Shown piece after piece: positions 23,510-36,560 of a stretch of DNA of 64,000 nt. Both the position numbers and the translations under genes were made by a program. The notes beneath the pieces are model-generated. The model had not been told where the DNA came from. It saw nothing but the letters and a program-made list of their open reading frames with translations, and ran no database searches. This DNA comes from Ctenosaura bakeri (Eukaryota > Chordata > Lepidosauria > Squamata > Iguanidae): the NCBI GenBank assembly GCA_948474755.1, contig CAOLHI010001649.1, positions 248,001 through 312,000 of the forward strand, read 5' to 3'. How positions within the stretch are numbered: the stretch's first letter is position 1; each line of letters starts with the position of its first letter.

Positions 23510-25689
23510 GCTTTAGCCATGACAGTTAAAGTGTAATCACAACACTATAATTGTGCAGTCTGCAAGGGTGCCTGATAGCAAAAACATGATACCAAGAAAT
23601 TAAATAGCAAACAATTTACAGCTTTTTCCTAACCCTGACTTTTATACAGTAGAGATGAGAAACTTGTCACTGGGGGAGATTGTCTAGTTCTTTTATTTGT
23701 GCCATGATCTTACCATCTATCAATGTACAGCAGCAGTGGGCAAAGTGTGGCCCACATGCGGCTCCCAGGGCCATTTTCGTGGCTGCCTGCCATGAATTGA
23801 ATTCACACACAAATAGAACAGTGCTTAAACACTATTTATTAGGAGCATGATAGGAGCATACAGGACTTCAGTGAGTGAACTGGAGGCAATTAGCAAGATT
23901 CAAAACATAAAATACAAAGAGTACATCTTCCCACCCACAAGAGACCTTGAAGTCTTGGTGAAGCCTGGCTACGCTTATCAGTGCACTCCTAGCTTTTGTT
24001 TATCTAACAGTCTCTGGTTCTCATACCTTGTTACAAGCAAGCTGTTACTTAACTCCTACTACCTATCCCATTACTAAAATATGGAGGGCTAGTTGACACT
24101 GCCAGGTCAATTTTTTGTCCCAACATGCCCTCAAACACCCTCTAGGGGACAAGGGGCCACTTTTGCCACACTTTTAGGCTCATCTGGGCCATTTTGGGGC
24201 CAAGAGAGGCCTTTAAAAAAACAGGAAGTAAACTCGAAGTGATTATGAGTCTTACAGGAAGCATAGGGAAACTTTCAATCAGAGGACAAATTCAATTCCA
24301 AGATGTTTTCAGGGGCTGCTTTCCTGTGTTGGATGTAGGTCAAGAGCAAAAGGGTAGAACTAAAATTCCAGCACATTATTGTTTTTCCTTTCACTGATTA
24401 ACCTTTACAATCTTTTTAAAAGGGAAAAAAGGGAAGGACCAAAGCTACAAACCTCCAAATGATGGTATGATGCAGAAGGGGAAGTGTCTGTATGGAGAAT
24501 TCTATGGGACCAGATGGGGATCTCAGGAAGACTAGATTTCACCCCTGAGCCTAAGGGTCTCTGCTTTTGACCTATGGAGTGTCTGTCTGATCTCAGACCT
24601 GTGCACATGGGACATTTATCTAGCATGTTTTAATATAGACAATTTCCCCTGTAATTCTTCTACCTCACACCTAGGTGAGATTGTGTGTGTGTTTAAAGTC
24701 ACAGCTCTGCTTCACATATAAATGCGATCCCTGTGTATGGCCCTTTAACAGGGGGCAGAGCCCTTTGAGCTCTCTGAATATTTTTCTTCTTAGAGGGAAT
24801 GGTGGGGTGTGGGGAGTCTTGATACTAATGGCTGTGGAATTTGGGCCTAGTTTAGGAGATTAATTTCAAATTTTGAACAGCTTGGCTCAGGGCTTCTTTG
24901 TTCATATTTTACCCTTTCTCTGTGTTGCCTTTGGGAAGAAGGAAGAATGCCATCCCTCCATCTTCTGGGAAGAAGCTATGGACATCTGGACCAGGATTTT
25001 TTTAAGACACAAGTTGCTGTTGTTGCAGAAACTCTTGATACGAGCATGTAGGAGAATACTCTGTATTTGGGATGATCTGTTTGTAAGGGATTTTGTCACT
25101 CAGAATGTGTTCATAATTGATAATTATATTGATAATATAAACATGGATCTTTGTCAGACAAAGCAATCCTACCTAGGCATCCCAGATCTCAGAGGTGGGC
25201 CCCTCTCCTCCAGGCCAAAGGTGAGGGGAGTACTATCTATTACTGGCCTCTGCTCCTGCTTCAGGCTGCTTTGGAGTGACAAAGCTCTTCAGGGGTTCTG
25301 CACGGCCATTCTTCCTCTCCTCCCTCCAAGTTATTCAATCAGGACATAGAGGGAGGGGGGCTGACACAAGGTAATACCAATAACTTTCTCACAAGTTGCT
25401 GAATAGGGTACAAGATTGTTCTTTTGTGGATTTTCCTATCTTATTATTGCTTTTCCTGGTTCTCTTCCCACCTTCCTCATCCTACTCCAGATGGGTGAAA
25501 CTACAGTTCAATTTCCATTTTTTGGCCCGATATACAAATAGGTTGTACCGTGATTGTTAGGGGGAAAAATATGGTATGAATATCTGGTCTTATTCAGCTG
25601 GGCTCGGGCACTTGATTCTTTTTTCTCCCTGAATTCATGATTTCGCTTCTCTATTTGTTGTTGCATTCTCTCCAATTTTTCACAGATGA
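23510..25689. other. Mostly unannotated, possible hAT end
   Basis: CAGCAGTGGGCAAAGTGTGG at 23731 resembles hAT (Charlie-type) termini, but I could not find a matching right end. The 158-codon open frame at 24873-25349 (+) shows no domain. A C-rich/G-rich segment lies near 25350. Confidence 0.35.
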
Positions 25690-26030
25690 AAACTGCAACA
25701 CATGTGGCCAATCAACATCAGAGTGTGGTCAAGATGGCAAAATTATTAAGGAGGAAGAACATAAAAACTAGGAGAGGTTGCAGCAGTTTGCTTTTGCCTG
25801 AGTCTACAGAGATGTACAAGATTGCATCTTCTCCCCCCCACACACCCACACACTGAGTTAATTGAAGGCAAACTGCTTTTGCACCTAAAACTCAGTTTGC
25901 AGCAACTGGAGTAAACTGAGGATGGAGGAGGGGAAAGAAACTGGGACCTTTAAAAAATAGCTGTGGGATGGCAGAGGATTAACTGGAACTGTGTCTGTCA
26001 AATCAAATCTGCCAAGGAGGAAAGGCACTT
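25690..26030 (-). repeat. Interspersed repeat family F, copy 2
   Basis: Shares AATCAACATCAGAGTGTGG, GCAAAATTATTAAGGAGGAAG, GCAGTTTGCTTTTGCC and CAGTTTGCAGCAACTGGAG with copy 1, in the same orientation. Confidence 0.7.
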
Positions 26031-26639
26031 CTAGTATCTTTTGCGTCTAAATAACTCAGGTGGCAGTAAGTCCTATGTAAATTAACTTGTTTAAGTGGTT
26101 TGGTCCACCCTAGACAGCAAACTGTCTTGGTTTGGCCCTGCACCTATACTATACTACTATAGTTGCAGCAAGACATGGGAAGTGGTAATTCATTCACTAT
26201 TCGCACCCACCCCACCTAGGAACAGGATTGCTTTGTAAATTGCCTAAGGATCTGTCTCTGTAAAAATTTCTGTAATGGAGTCAGACAAGTTTGGCCCTCC
26301 AGATGTCACTGGACAGCAGCTCTCACCATGGCTTATGATCATTAGAGTTTATAGGCTTTGCGAGGTTACCCCAAGGTCTGAAAAAACCCAAAATTTGGAC
26401 TGAAACTCAGTTTCACAAACGTGGAAACCACCAGTGCCAAATTATAATTTAGCTCTTTCAGTCTTGATCTTTAGGTAAGGCCAGCTCATACAACTCTGTC
26501 CTTTCCGTTGTGGAAAGGACATAATGATTCTGCAATTCCTCCAGATAAACCTCTCAGCATTATCAGAAGATATTGAAGAAAATATGTCACAGAAAAAAAT
26601 GTCCATGTCCTGGTAATGCTACATGAATGTCAAACCTCC
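26031..26639. other. Unannotated stretch
   Basis: A partial family D motif (CCCTCCAGATGTCACTGGAC) lies near 26297. No gene recognised. Confidence 0.35.
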
Positions 26640-27400
26640 CATTTCACGATGCAGTTATCCCTATACAGCAGCACAGAGAGGGCTTTAATGCTCTTCCGGT
26701 GCTCCACTGCATATGGAGGTGGATTTGCCGACGACAGCTGCAGCAAATTCCCTTGACTGAGAAGAATAACTAGCATTATCACCTAGATCATTAAATGAGG
26801 TTCATAGATTGCTGAGTGTCTTCAATCAATTCATCTAAGATAGCTTGAAGCCAGCTGGACCCCTTCCGCGAGAACTTGACTTAATTGGCCAATAAGTGGC
26901 TGGGAAAGGTGCATGCCATTTGATACAATTACAAGCCGAACAAGCGATTACAGTGGGGAGAACCACAAAGGGTACCCTTTGGGTCAGCCCTTTTGGAAAG
27001 GGCTAAGTTAATGTCCACTATTAAGTGCCACTGTGAAAAATGTTGGCCTGCATGGTGCTCAGATGCAAGGAGGATCCAGGTCATCCTTCAGCTGATGGAG
27101 AGTGCAGGAGATGGGCCCATTTATCATCTCTTTGGCCTCATTTCTGCCTTGGTAATCGTCATGCACTAACAACCGCTGGCAGTTTCATGGGTTTCCTGTG
27201 AACCTTTCCATTTATTGGCATAACTAAAATATTATCTTAGCAGAGCAATCCATCTGCTAAAGAAAAACACTTTCCTTCAATTATGTCCCTGGAGTCTTTT
27301 CTCTAGAAAGGTTAAAGCATTGCAAAGTTGAAAAATATGCCTTATTTGGGTTTTATTCTCCACAATCTATTGCAAACGCAGCTGCATGTATGTGCATTTT
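26640..27400. other. Repeat-poor block, candidate conserved noncoding element
   Basis: A long high-complexity segment without transposon signatures. It is rich in motif-like cores (TTAATTGGC, CCATTTGATACAATTA, CATTTATTGGC, a CATCTGC E-box-like site). It is the most enhancer-like texture in the first half of the window, but this is inference only. Confidence 0.35.
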
Positions 27401-27483
27401 TCTCCTTTTTAAAAAGTGTATATGGCCCACTGCAAAATATTAGGAGCTAGCCTGACTTTTGAAGAAAATTGCAGAACTTATTC

Positions 27484-27632
27484 AAAGCCCTTTCATATTG
27501 CACAGTTATACCACTATCATTCTACTTTAGTTGCTATGGCGACATCCCATAGAATCCTGGGATTTTGCAGTTTAGGAAGGGAAGTTACAGTGGAATCATA
27601 GTGCTATAATTCTGTAGTGTGAAAGGTCCTTT
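27484..27632. mobile_element. Palindromic MITE, family E
   Basis: AAAGCCCTTTCATATTGCAC and the complement of GTAGTGTGAAAGGTCCTTT are inverted. The interior has CATCCCATAGAATCCTGGG. Confidence 0.65.
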
Positions 27633-28191
27633 AGTCTGTAAAAAAAAAAGGCATAGCTGTAGATACTCTCCTTCCACCCTCCCATTCTCCAAAATTTCTC
27701 AAGTAGTTAATTGGCATTTGTGAATCTAGTATAAAACAACACACTGAAAATAGAATGTGATCCAAACAAAAATAGGACATTGAAGCTCCAAGATCATATA
27801 AAACTGGACATAAAGCATGCTTAAGTTTGTAGAAAGAGAGGGGGAAACATCATGACCCAAGTGCCTGTTGAACAACTTCCTCTCCCCTTCCTCCCTGTTC
27901 ACTGTGTGACAGCAATGTAGAAAAAGCTAAGGCAGCAAGCTAAACTGCAATATTGCCAAATATCTATGTCCTGTCCATTTCAGTGAGATGTAACTTGCTC
28001 TGCTTTGCCTTCCTAATGTTGAGTGTGGCTCAAGAATGCATCAGGGAAATTTGGGCCCTTTGTTGGGAAAAAGCAGGGTACAAATTAAATGAACAGGTAT
28101 ACTTCAGAAGGCCTATCTCTTCCATCTATTTCATGATTTTGGTATTGTCTTCTTTAGCCTCTCTTCCAGAGACCTCAGATTGGCATACAAT
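27633..28191. other. Unannotated stretch
   Basis: No gene or recognised repeat; an A10 run near 27639. Confidence 0.35.
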
Positions 28192-28691
28192 GGCCCTTTC
28201 CATATGAGGCAGTTAAAATGGGCCAAGGCGTCCTGGCACGGAGGTCATCCGCACCTTGGATCGGACTATTTGCAGACTATTTAACTTAGTTCCACACCTC
28301 AGTACAATCCAACCCACCCCCAAGTGGTCCTCCAGCACACTAAGTAAAGATTGGAAAAATCAGGTCTTTACATTTTCTGGAATGCACAATTGTGTTCCTA
28401 CTTACCTGTGCAGAAGCACAGGCTCGCACCATTGCGAGCCTGCGATCAGCGGAGGGCGGGCTGTGGGCTTGGCCAGCCTCAGTGGTTGTTCCACTCCCAT
28501 GAAGACACCAGAAGCCACCATTTTGAGCTGGAGCAGTGCGGATCTACAGACTTCGCACTGCTCCGGTTCGCCTTGCACTAATGGAGGAGCCCTGTGGAAG
28601 GGCTCAAGGGACAGTCTGCGTTACTTCGGACCCAAGAAGAGCCGGTAAGTAACAGCATGGAGCGATTCACTCACCTCGTGTGAAAAGGGCC
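28192..28691. mobile_element. Harbinger-like nonautonomous element
   Basis: GGCCCTTTCCATATGAGG and CCTCGTGTGAAAAGGGCC form imperfect terminal inverted repeats around a GC-richer interior of 500 bp. Flanking trinucleotides (AAT, ATA) are compatible with a decayed 3-bp duplication. The 130-codon open frame inside has no domain. Confidence 0.6.
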
Positions 28692-28705
28692 ATAGTTTCT
28701 CTCTT

Positions 28706-28845
28706 GCCCACTTTAACTTCACAGTAAAAACCTTGTGAGGAAATTCAGGCTGAGAGTGATAGGCTCAAGCTCACTCATTGGGTCTGAGACCAGAGCCTGG
28801 ATCTCTTAAATTCCAGCCCCATACCCTTACCATTACACTGTCATA
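28706..28845 (-). mobile_element. tRNA-derived SINE-like fragment
   Basis: On the - strand a decayed tRNA-type head (AGTGTAATGGTAAGGGTATGG) is followed by a GGGGCTGGAATTTAAGAG segment and a CTCACAAGGTTTTTACTGTG tail, in the order typical of amniote MIR-like or squamate SINEs. The B box is poorly preserved. Confidence 0.45.
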
Positions 28846-29075
28846 CTTTCTAACTGTCACAGTTTTGCAGGGATGGCCTGAGTTAATCCTCTGTCATCCC
28901 ACTTTTTCAGCTGCTTTTAAAATGTCCCAGTTTGTCCTCCTCCCTCTCTCCCCTTTCATTCTCATCTTACCTCAGTTGCTACAAACTGAATTCAAAGTGC
29001 AGAAGTACTTTACACTTGATTAACTCAGCAAGGAGAGAGAAGAGAATGGAATCTTGTGTTTCCCAGTAGGCTCAG
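28846..29075 (+). repeat. Interspersed repeat family F, copy 3
   Basis: Contains the family core CATCCCACTTTTTCAGCTGC, then AAAATGTCCCAGTTTG and CAGTTGCTACAAACTGAATTC. Confidence 0.7.
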
Positions 29076-30024
29076 ACAAAATTAAGCTGCCGCTGTTTCT
29101 TCAAACAGTGCTATGGGACTTCAAATTGCTTCCTGAGATAAGCAAAAAGAATACGTGTACCTTGTAAAAAGCAGGTGAAGGCAAAGCAGTAACAATTAAG
29201 GGGAGTATTCCTTGAGGACATCCCCTTTGAATTACAATTCTCTCAGGACTGTGCATCAGGTGTTCTCTCAACCTTTCTTTGTCATAGACACAGGAACTAG
29301 CCTCTCATCCCTAATTTCCCTAAAATAGGATTTTCCCCTTCTTCTTTTAGTTCTGATTTTTGTTTGGTTTTGAGATTTGCAAAATTTTATTTTTAAGACT
29401 TAGTTTTACTGTTTTTCTTCTCTCCACCCTCTTCTCTTTGATTAGCTAATTCACTGTCTGTGCCAAGGCTTCCCAACACTACAAGAAAGAAACTAAGTTA
29501 TCAAGAACCCTCTGAGACAGATTAGGCTGAGAAGCTACAATTGACACAGAGTGATCATGTGCATGTTATGTTGTGATAAAACTGAGATTTCTCCTGATTT
29601 GTAATGAGGATTGAGCAGAAGAGGTGGGAGTGAACATAGAGCTCATGCAGTAGATTTGAGAGAGGTCTGTCATTTTGAGCAGGGCTGATAAAGGTATTTT
29701 GAGTTTAGAGTAATGAATGATATAATATTTCATTTCTGGTTAATCATTCTGTGCACACACTCAGAGCACTGTATTTATTGATTTGGGGTTTTCTTTCCTT
29801 TTTCAGGCTTTTCTAAATTCAATAACGAATTCCAGAGTTCCTCTGTTTAAAATAGTTTTGTGTGCTCTTCCTCATTAATAACTGTTACTCCACTTGTTGC
29901 CTGGCCACACATTTTTTAGTACACTCTAATGTTGTTCAACCCATGTGCCCCAATTGGAGGGGATGCCTGGCTTTTCCTGTGTTCACCATTTTCCATCTCT
30001 TTCAACAAAGTGCCTGTGCAGGCT
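29076..30024. other. Unannotated stretch
   Basis: No recognised gene or transposon. Confidence 0.35.

Positions 30025-30074
<50 letters not shown>
30025..30074 (+). repeat. (TAA)n microsatellite
   Basis: About 16 perfect AAT units, ending in an A6 run. Confidence 0.95.
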
Positions 30075-30078
<4 letters not shown>

Positions 30079-30111
30079 GCTGAGATTCTTTACAATAGAA
30101 AAATCAGTCCC

Positions 30112-30178
30112 AGCTGGTAATAAATAGAATTTATTACCAGTTCAGACTTCCAGGAAAAAGTCTGAACTGGTAATAAAT
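30112..30178. repeat. Three-arm hairpin cluster
   Basis: Bases 30129-30149 and 30158-30178 are perfect 21-bp inverted arms with an 8-nt loop. The first part of the left arm (TTTATTACCAG) also pairs with CTGGTAATAAA just upstream across a TAGAA loop. One central arm can therefore form either of two mutually exclusive hairpins. Confidence 0.9.
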
Positions 30179-32159
30179 AATAATAATTTTCCATTTATAT
30201 GGATCATTTCCTCTGTCTCAGTCACTTGGAAGCCATAATTTGGTGTTTTCAACTTGGCTGGGGTTGCAGTGGCAAAGTTCCTGGGGCACCAGCCAACCAG
30301 AAGTCCAGATTCAATTTCAGAGAAGTTCTCAGGGTCTATCTTATAGTCATGGGTGGCAGCAAAGCAAAAAAGGAGGAACCAAGAATATGGGCATATTTTA
30401 CCGCCAATAACTTAGTAGGGGCATTTCAGCCTTTTAGAATAGAAGGGGGGAAACTGTACAAAAGATGGGAATCTATACCAGATGATGGGCTCTTGGGGAA
30501 GGAGAGTAGACATCTCAAGAACTTCAAGAAGGCCAAATTTGACCCCTGGGCCTAAGGTTCCTCATATACAGGAACTTGGAAGAACAATGCCTTCATGACA
30601 TGAGGTTCCTGCTGTCTCTGCTACATGATCTCAGATTTTCAAAATGTGCTTTCACAGATCTGGAGAATGAGAAATGGAGTCAATATTCCCATCTGGTGCA
30701 CAGATACAAAATAACAGTAAAACCCACAGGCAACCCTGAACCTATTAAGTTAGTTGAGAATGAACTTCTTATTGATTTCAGTGGAGTCAGGTTGACACAC
30801 TGTGGCTGCAATCCTGTATACAGTTAGGCTGTTCAATATCCATTAAGTCAAGAGGATTTAAACAACCTAACATTGTCCAGGACGGCAGCCAACAAAACTT
30901 CCACTGGGCACACTCAAAACCTATATCAGATTAGAGATCTGTATCTACTGAAGAATCTTTAGTCTCACATTGACCTTCTAATTACTGGAACCTACACCCT
31001 GGACTTTAGACAACTCATCCTGGAAACTTTCTTTATTCAGCAGCCAAAGAACTGGCTTTGTATGCTACTCTAGGAGAATAACAATTAAACCTTACAAATA
31101 GGGAGCATCACCATCATCTGTCGTAGTGTACTGCTCTTAATTATCAGTACAGGTATGAGTAAGGTAAGTCTATAGTTTCTTAGTGGAGAAAAGGTTTGAC
31201 TATAGGAGATTGTATGTTTAATTCTTAGTGGTATCTGACAAGAAAAAAAAAAACGATTACCCTGCATCATAGATCCAGGCATGAGAGTGAACAGTCCTCC
31301 TCAGTTGCTTGTGTCTCATTCAAGACACGGCAGTCTACAACAGGTTCACAACCAAGAATATGGCCTATAAAAGGGGCTCCCCTGGTGTGGTGGGTAGAGC
31401 AAGAGTAACTTCTGACGCCTTATGACAGATGGCTAACAATTCTTTCAAGGAAATCCAAAAATACAGGCAGCTGTGTTGACCCAGTTTTAACAGTCTTCAT
31501 CTCCACCAGGGACAGCTCTTCTCTAAAGCTAATGGATCATAACTGTTGATCCAAGAACAAGATACGCCCAGATAACAGGGATAGCTCAAAATACTATTGC
31601 TGTGAAAAGCAATCCCACCCAGCTGTTTCTGAGGACTGCAGAGTAACTGAGAAGGAACAGGAAAGGTGGTGTGTGTGTGTCTTTATGCTTATTTCTATGT
31701 CTCCACCAGTCAGGTGATGTCTTCATCTCTGCTAATAAAAAAAGACCACTGTTTGGACCCTAGAATCCTGGTTGCACTAAACCATTGGGATAGCATACTA
31801 GACTGGGAAGAGCACATTGTGGTTCTCTCAACCAAACGTACTTCTCCCAGGGAAACTGGGACAACCCTCTGTTCATCCATCTCAATTCCTTTTGAAGAAG
31901 GACAAATATGGCAAAAAGTAATTCAAGTGACCTTGCTTTTCTGTTGTCATGTGATACCGGGAAAGGCAACAGCAGCAGCAGCCATGTATGCATATCAACC
32001 TATTTTCTGTTTACTTTCTGGGGGGAAAGAAGTAAAGCCCAAGGTTGGCTTCCATTTATCTTCCAAAAAGTCCTTGTCTGATGTGACTCAGGTTATAATG
32101 TTTCAAGGACAGCAGCTCCTTAATGAGAGCATTGAGATTGTGTCATTCTCCTGTTAATG
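30179..32159. other. Unannotated stretch
   Basis: A decayed interspersed fragment near 30730-30830 ends GGCTGCAATCCTGTATACAGT. Open frames of 118 codons (30199-30555) and 163 codons (31666-32157) carry no recognisable domain. A (GT)n run lies near 31666. Confidence 0.35.
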
Positions 32160-32850
32160 AAAGTCAGAAAAAAACACCATGAAAGTGTATGATCAGTAAA
32201 GTGTTTCTCTTGCCTTTGTGACCATTCTTAATGTTTTATGAATATATTGTCAGAGTGGGGAGGAATGGCACATTTTCTTGTTTTTATTTTAAGGGTTTTC
32301 CTCCCCTCCTTAGACATTTTTTTCCTAAGGTGATTTTGAGTTAATTACTTATTCAGAGGACTTCTTATGCAGTTCCTTGCAAAATGTGTGGTGCATTAAT
32401 TCTGATTATGTACAAAAACCCACCTGCAAGCAGGGAGGAAAGCGGGGCGGTGAGGGGAGAAAGGAATGGAAAGCAAAACCTCTGAATCAGTAATGCTGAT
32501 AAAATGAGCAGCTCTCCTGGGGTTTCGCCAAGAAGCAGAGTACTGGACAAAATTAGAATTGTGTAGCTAAGGCTATTCATAATGTCATTAACATAAAGGC
32601 AATTAAATGAGTTTTTAACCTACAACCCTTTATTGTTATTAATGAACATTAGGAGAACACAGGAGATGAAATTGGTAATTATCTCTGCACCAAGCTATGC
32701 AATAATGTGTTTAAATATAAAAACAAAACAAATGATTATTGTTAGTATTTTCAGTCGGAGGAACCCCGAGGAGCAGCTCCGTCACATTTAATCACATGGT
32801 AGTACAGCAAGAGGGTTAATTAAAGGAGGGCTCCACTTCTAGTAGGCTTG
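32160..32850. other. Repeat-poor AT-rich block, candidate conserved noncoding element
   Basis: About 690 bp with no transposon signature and a dense set of TAATTA/ATTAAT homeodomain-type cores, plus TCCGTCACATTTAATCACATG near the right edge. The texture resembles deeply conserved developmental enhancers. Conservation is untested. Confidence 0.4.
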
Positions 32851-33217
32851 GTGTTTCTGCTTAATGTGAAATCAACAAACCTCCACATGCATTTGCAAGA
32901 TCTTTCCAGCAGTTGTTCTGGCATACAAACACACACACGCACACACACCTGCAGCTCAACTATTTTGCACAGCAAAGAATCCACGCATTCCTTTAGAACA
33001 GGGGTAGGCAACCTTTTTCCCTGAAAGGGCAACTGATCAACAAGAAATGTTAAATAGAGCATCACAGCCAACAAGATCTGGAGGTAGGAAGAGCCAGAGC
33101 CCATGGTGGACAAAGCTTGCAGGACTGCATAGGGCATTTTCTTGCTCACTCACTCTGTCCTTACCATCATATCTCTTCCTCATCTCTTTTCCAGAGCTTG
33201 GGTATGTTACTTTTTGC
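32851..33217. other. (AC)n tract and hAT-like terminus
   Basis: ACACACACGCACACACAC lies at about 32930-32948. CAGGGGTAGGCAACCTTTTT at 32999 is a typical hAT-type terminus, but no partner end was found. Confidence 0.4.
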
Positions 33218-33340
33218 ATCAAATCTCCCAGAATCTAGAGCCTGGGAATGTTACATTTTGCACCAAACCTTACTAGTACAGCTATGCTGGTTAGGGGATT
33301 CTGGGAACTGAAATCTTTAAAAAGTCATTTTTCCCAGCTC
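33218..33340. repeat. Palindromic MITE (ACTCCCAGAATC family) with internal duplication
   Basis: GTTACTTTTTGCATCAAATC and GTTACATTTTGCACCAAACC are a local duplication of the left arm. It is followed by GGGGATTCTGGGAACTG and an AAAAGTCATTTTTCCC right arm. Confidence 0.5.
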
Positions 33341-36089
33341 TGCAATTTTGATGTACATGCACAAACAAAAGAAGAAGATGTGGTATGGAAGGTAAGAGTG
33401 AACTTGCAGGGACTAGAAGGGTGGATAGATGTGCTGAAGCTTCATAAAATTTGGCCTTTTGGGTTTCCTGGGGCAGTTTTAGAACAATGAATTGCAATTT
33501 GGGAATCAACATCTTATTTGTTGTATCTTTAAGAACTACTTCCAGGACAATCCATGGAACTTTTAGGAGAAGATTTGCTTATTTCATTCATTTATTTAAT
33601 TTATATCCCATTTTCCTTCCATATGGACCCAAAAGCACAAACACTGTATGTTAAACCAAAATAATTAATACAATCTGTAGTTACCAATTTTTTTAAAAAA
33701 AAATAAACAATCTACCTTAATTTAGAACAATTAAAAACACATAAAAACATGTACATATTTAAAAAACAACATATTAGAGTCAGGGTTAGGGTTAAGGTTT
33801 ATTTAAAATATTTATATTCCACCCTATATCCAGACATCTCAGGACAGTATACAACTTAAAATTTAAAACAATAAAGTCCAATATGTAGTTTAAAGTACAT
33901 CTAAACTATGTAACAATTGCAAAACTGTGAAACCATGCACCTATACATACTGTGTGAAATCAGTAGAACCCAAAGGCTTTAATAAAAAGCCATGTTTTAA
34001 CTTGGTGGTGAAATGAAACCAACGTCAGTCTTAGAATTGCTAGATCAGGACCATCCCAAGTCCTAAGATTTCATGGCCAAAACCTGAGATGTAGTGATGA
34101 CCCCTTATGATGTCACAGGACATCAGGTCCTAGTGCTATCACTAACCCTGATACATTAAACATCAACCACACTTACTTTTGGCATGCCATTCAAATAAAA
34201 ACACTGGCTTGAACTTTGTTGCTTGTCCTTCTTAAAGTAGACCCACTGAATCAATGAGATTTACCTATGTATTAATTTACCATTCAACCATTCATTGAAT
34301 GGGTCCACTCTAATTGGGTCCAATCAACCAGATTCCAGCCACCAAGCATGACAGATGAGGAGCACACACACAGTTTTCAAGGTTGTGTTCTCATCCTGAG
34401 ATTCCTCTCACTTGCCCTATCACTCAGGGAAGATTGTCTAGGCCTTGAGATTCAAATTCAGGCCCTGAAATCTGGGAAGCGTAGTTGGTATCTTGCAAGC
34501 CTCTGAAAGTGTATGTCACAGTCTAGATAGGAAACTACAGGTTCATGTGACTAAGTTTTTCCTATCTGGGAAAGACCAGTCACAGGTGGCCCCAGGCTCT
34601 ATCACAGATTCCATCTGGGTTTCCTATGACAGAGACAGATCTAGGAACAGTGGCAGAGCTTGGAGTGTGTGGAGAGGGTGGCGGGAGGACACAGGGCCAC
34701 AACACAAGGGGCATGGCCACAGTGCGTGAGGGTGTGCTTGCAGTGTGTGGGGAGCATGGCTAGGGCATGCGGGGTGGTGGTGGCTACAGGCCAGGACACC
34801 CCCAAAACATTGCCACCCAGGGCAAGCTGCCCTCCCCACCTACCCTGTCCCTACGCAACTGTCCAGGAATGTTTAAAAGCTATGTCCCTGCTCCTTTAGG
34901 TGAGAGCAACCCCACTGAGGTCAGGCAGCTCATCCAGTTCTTGGGCCCCAGAATCAACAGTCCACAGAACCCCCATCTTTTCATGAGTCACACTTAGGTT
35001 ATTGGCTGTTTACAGCAGCCAGACATGGTCCAGTGCTTGCAAGGAGCAGTTGAGATGAGCATCATCTGCTGTGAGCCCAAAGTAGTCACCCACAGGAGAA
35101 GCTGTTTCCAGCTTCTTTCTATGGTTCAAAGCTCTGATCCTGCCTCCTACTGGTGAACTTTTTCAGGAAATACTGCTCCTACTTTATGAACTGAGTGGGA
35201 TTGGATTGTCAGCCCAGTGCTGATCCTTGATTTGGTCTCTGGAGGAATACATGGGATTGGTGTAAACGCACAGGCAACGGGATTCTCATTAGCTCATACA
35301 CACTGCACAGGTCAATATTTTGGAAGAGAAGCACCCCTTGAAAAGCAGGGTCATTCCATCACCCAAGCCTTGAATGGCTCTTCAGTCAGTCTGGCAAGTG
35401 CAGCCCTTTGCCATCAAAATCAACTGGAGTGCAGTCACTGACTATAGTAGGTGTAGGATAAAGTCCTAATTGCTTTTAATAAAGCCTGCATGATAGAGCC
35501 TCTTGTCCAGAGAAGATGCATTGGAATCCAGCAGAGTGGAAAATAGCTATGGATTCTTAAAAGACAGTATAATTAAAGCTCAGCAGATTACAATCCCTTT
35601 GGAAGAAAAAGGAGAAAGAAGACCATAAAGAACAAGAGGCTGTCAATGTGGTTTCATGGGGCACTGTTCAAAGATCTAAGGATATTTTTTAAAGAAAAAA
35701 AATCTTGTACAGAAAGTCATGAAGATTTGGGGTCAAACACAATTAAAGAATCAATTATGACTTACATGGGTAAAAGAAAAGAACAAATGACATCTAGACA
35801 AACACGTTTCGATGTTGTTGTTGTTTTAAAAAAGGATACTCTCTTTTATGACCGTATAGTGGAGGAAAACATATAAAGACATTTTCATCCATTGAAGTAG
35901 ACTCCCAAATGGATACAAAATTATAAAATGTCTTTGAAATGAGTTTTTTGCTGATGACTTGGAGGTAATTAACTTGGGAAAATCAGTACAAGAAATGAAC
36001 CAGAGATAAATAAGAGATCCAATAAAACAAATAGGTAAAATGAACTGAGGTAAGTTTCACTGGAAAGAAAGAGAAACCTATTACAACCA
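33341..36089. other. Mostly unannotated, LINE-tail remnants
   Basis: Segments near 33585-33640 (TTATTTAATTTATATCCCATT) and 33796-33860 (AAAATATTTATATTCCACCCT) resemble inverted LINE 3' tails. The short TTAGGGTTAAGG at 33785 is not a telomere array. The 34650-34850 segment is G-rich. No gene recognised. Confidence 0.4.
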
Positions 36090-36560
36090 CAAGGATATTT
36101 CATTAGGCAAATTAAGCACTGGCCTTTATTCCAAAATGATATTCCATAATGATTCAAGTGCTTAGCTTGAAACAAAAACTATAACAATAAAAACAAAGAA
36201 AAACACAGATAACTTGTGAACAATGAAAATCCAAACACAACGACGAGCTGCATCTGGCATTTACTGAATCAAAGCTTGTGTCCATTTCTTGCACTCTCCA
36301 TGCTGCGGTTTTTGTTCTGCAAATGCAAAGAGAACCCATCTATTTAACTACAGCTAGGCTGGGGAAATCTCGGTAGAAGTTGCACTTAAGAGGAATAAGG
36401 TTTTTTAAAAAAAAAAGAAGAAAAAAGGAATTATTATTTTTCTGGAACTAATGCACACATTCTTTTTTTCAAATAAAAACTAATGAACGAAGCCTTCTGG
36501 TGAAGAGGAATCACCTCCAGGTTTACTTCAAGTACAATAAATTAATGATGAAGCTTAATT
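36090..36560. other. Repeat-poor AT-rich block, candidate regulatory element
   Basis: High-complexity sequence around 36110-36350 with CATAATGATTCAAGTGCTTAG and similar motif-like strings, followed by A/T runs. No coding signal. Inference only. Confidence 0.25.

Noticed and set aside
24873..25349. 158-codon open frame on the + strand
   Set aside because: No recognisable domain, no splice or promoter context, and AT-rich repeat-bearing surroundings. Length is within chance for 64 kb in six frames.
31666..32157. 163-codon open frame on the + strand
   Set aside because: Starts in a (GT)n tract, has no domain similarity that I can see, and lacks exon signals.
33784..33797. Interstitial telomere repeat
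   Set aside because: Only about two TTAGGG-like units in AT-rich sequence; not an array.
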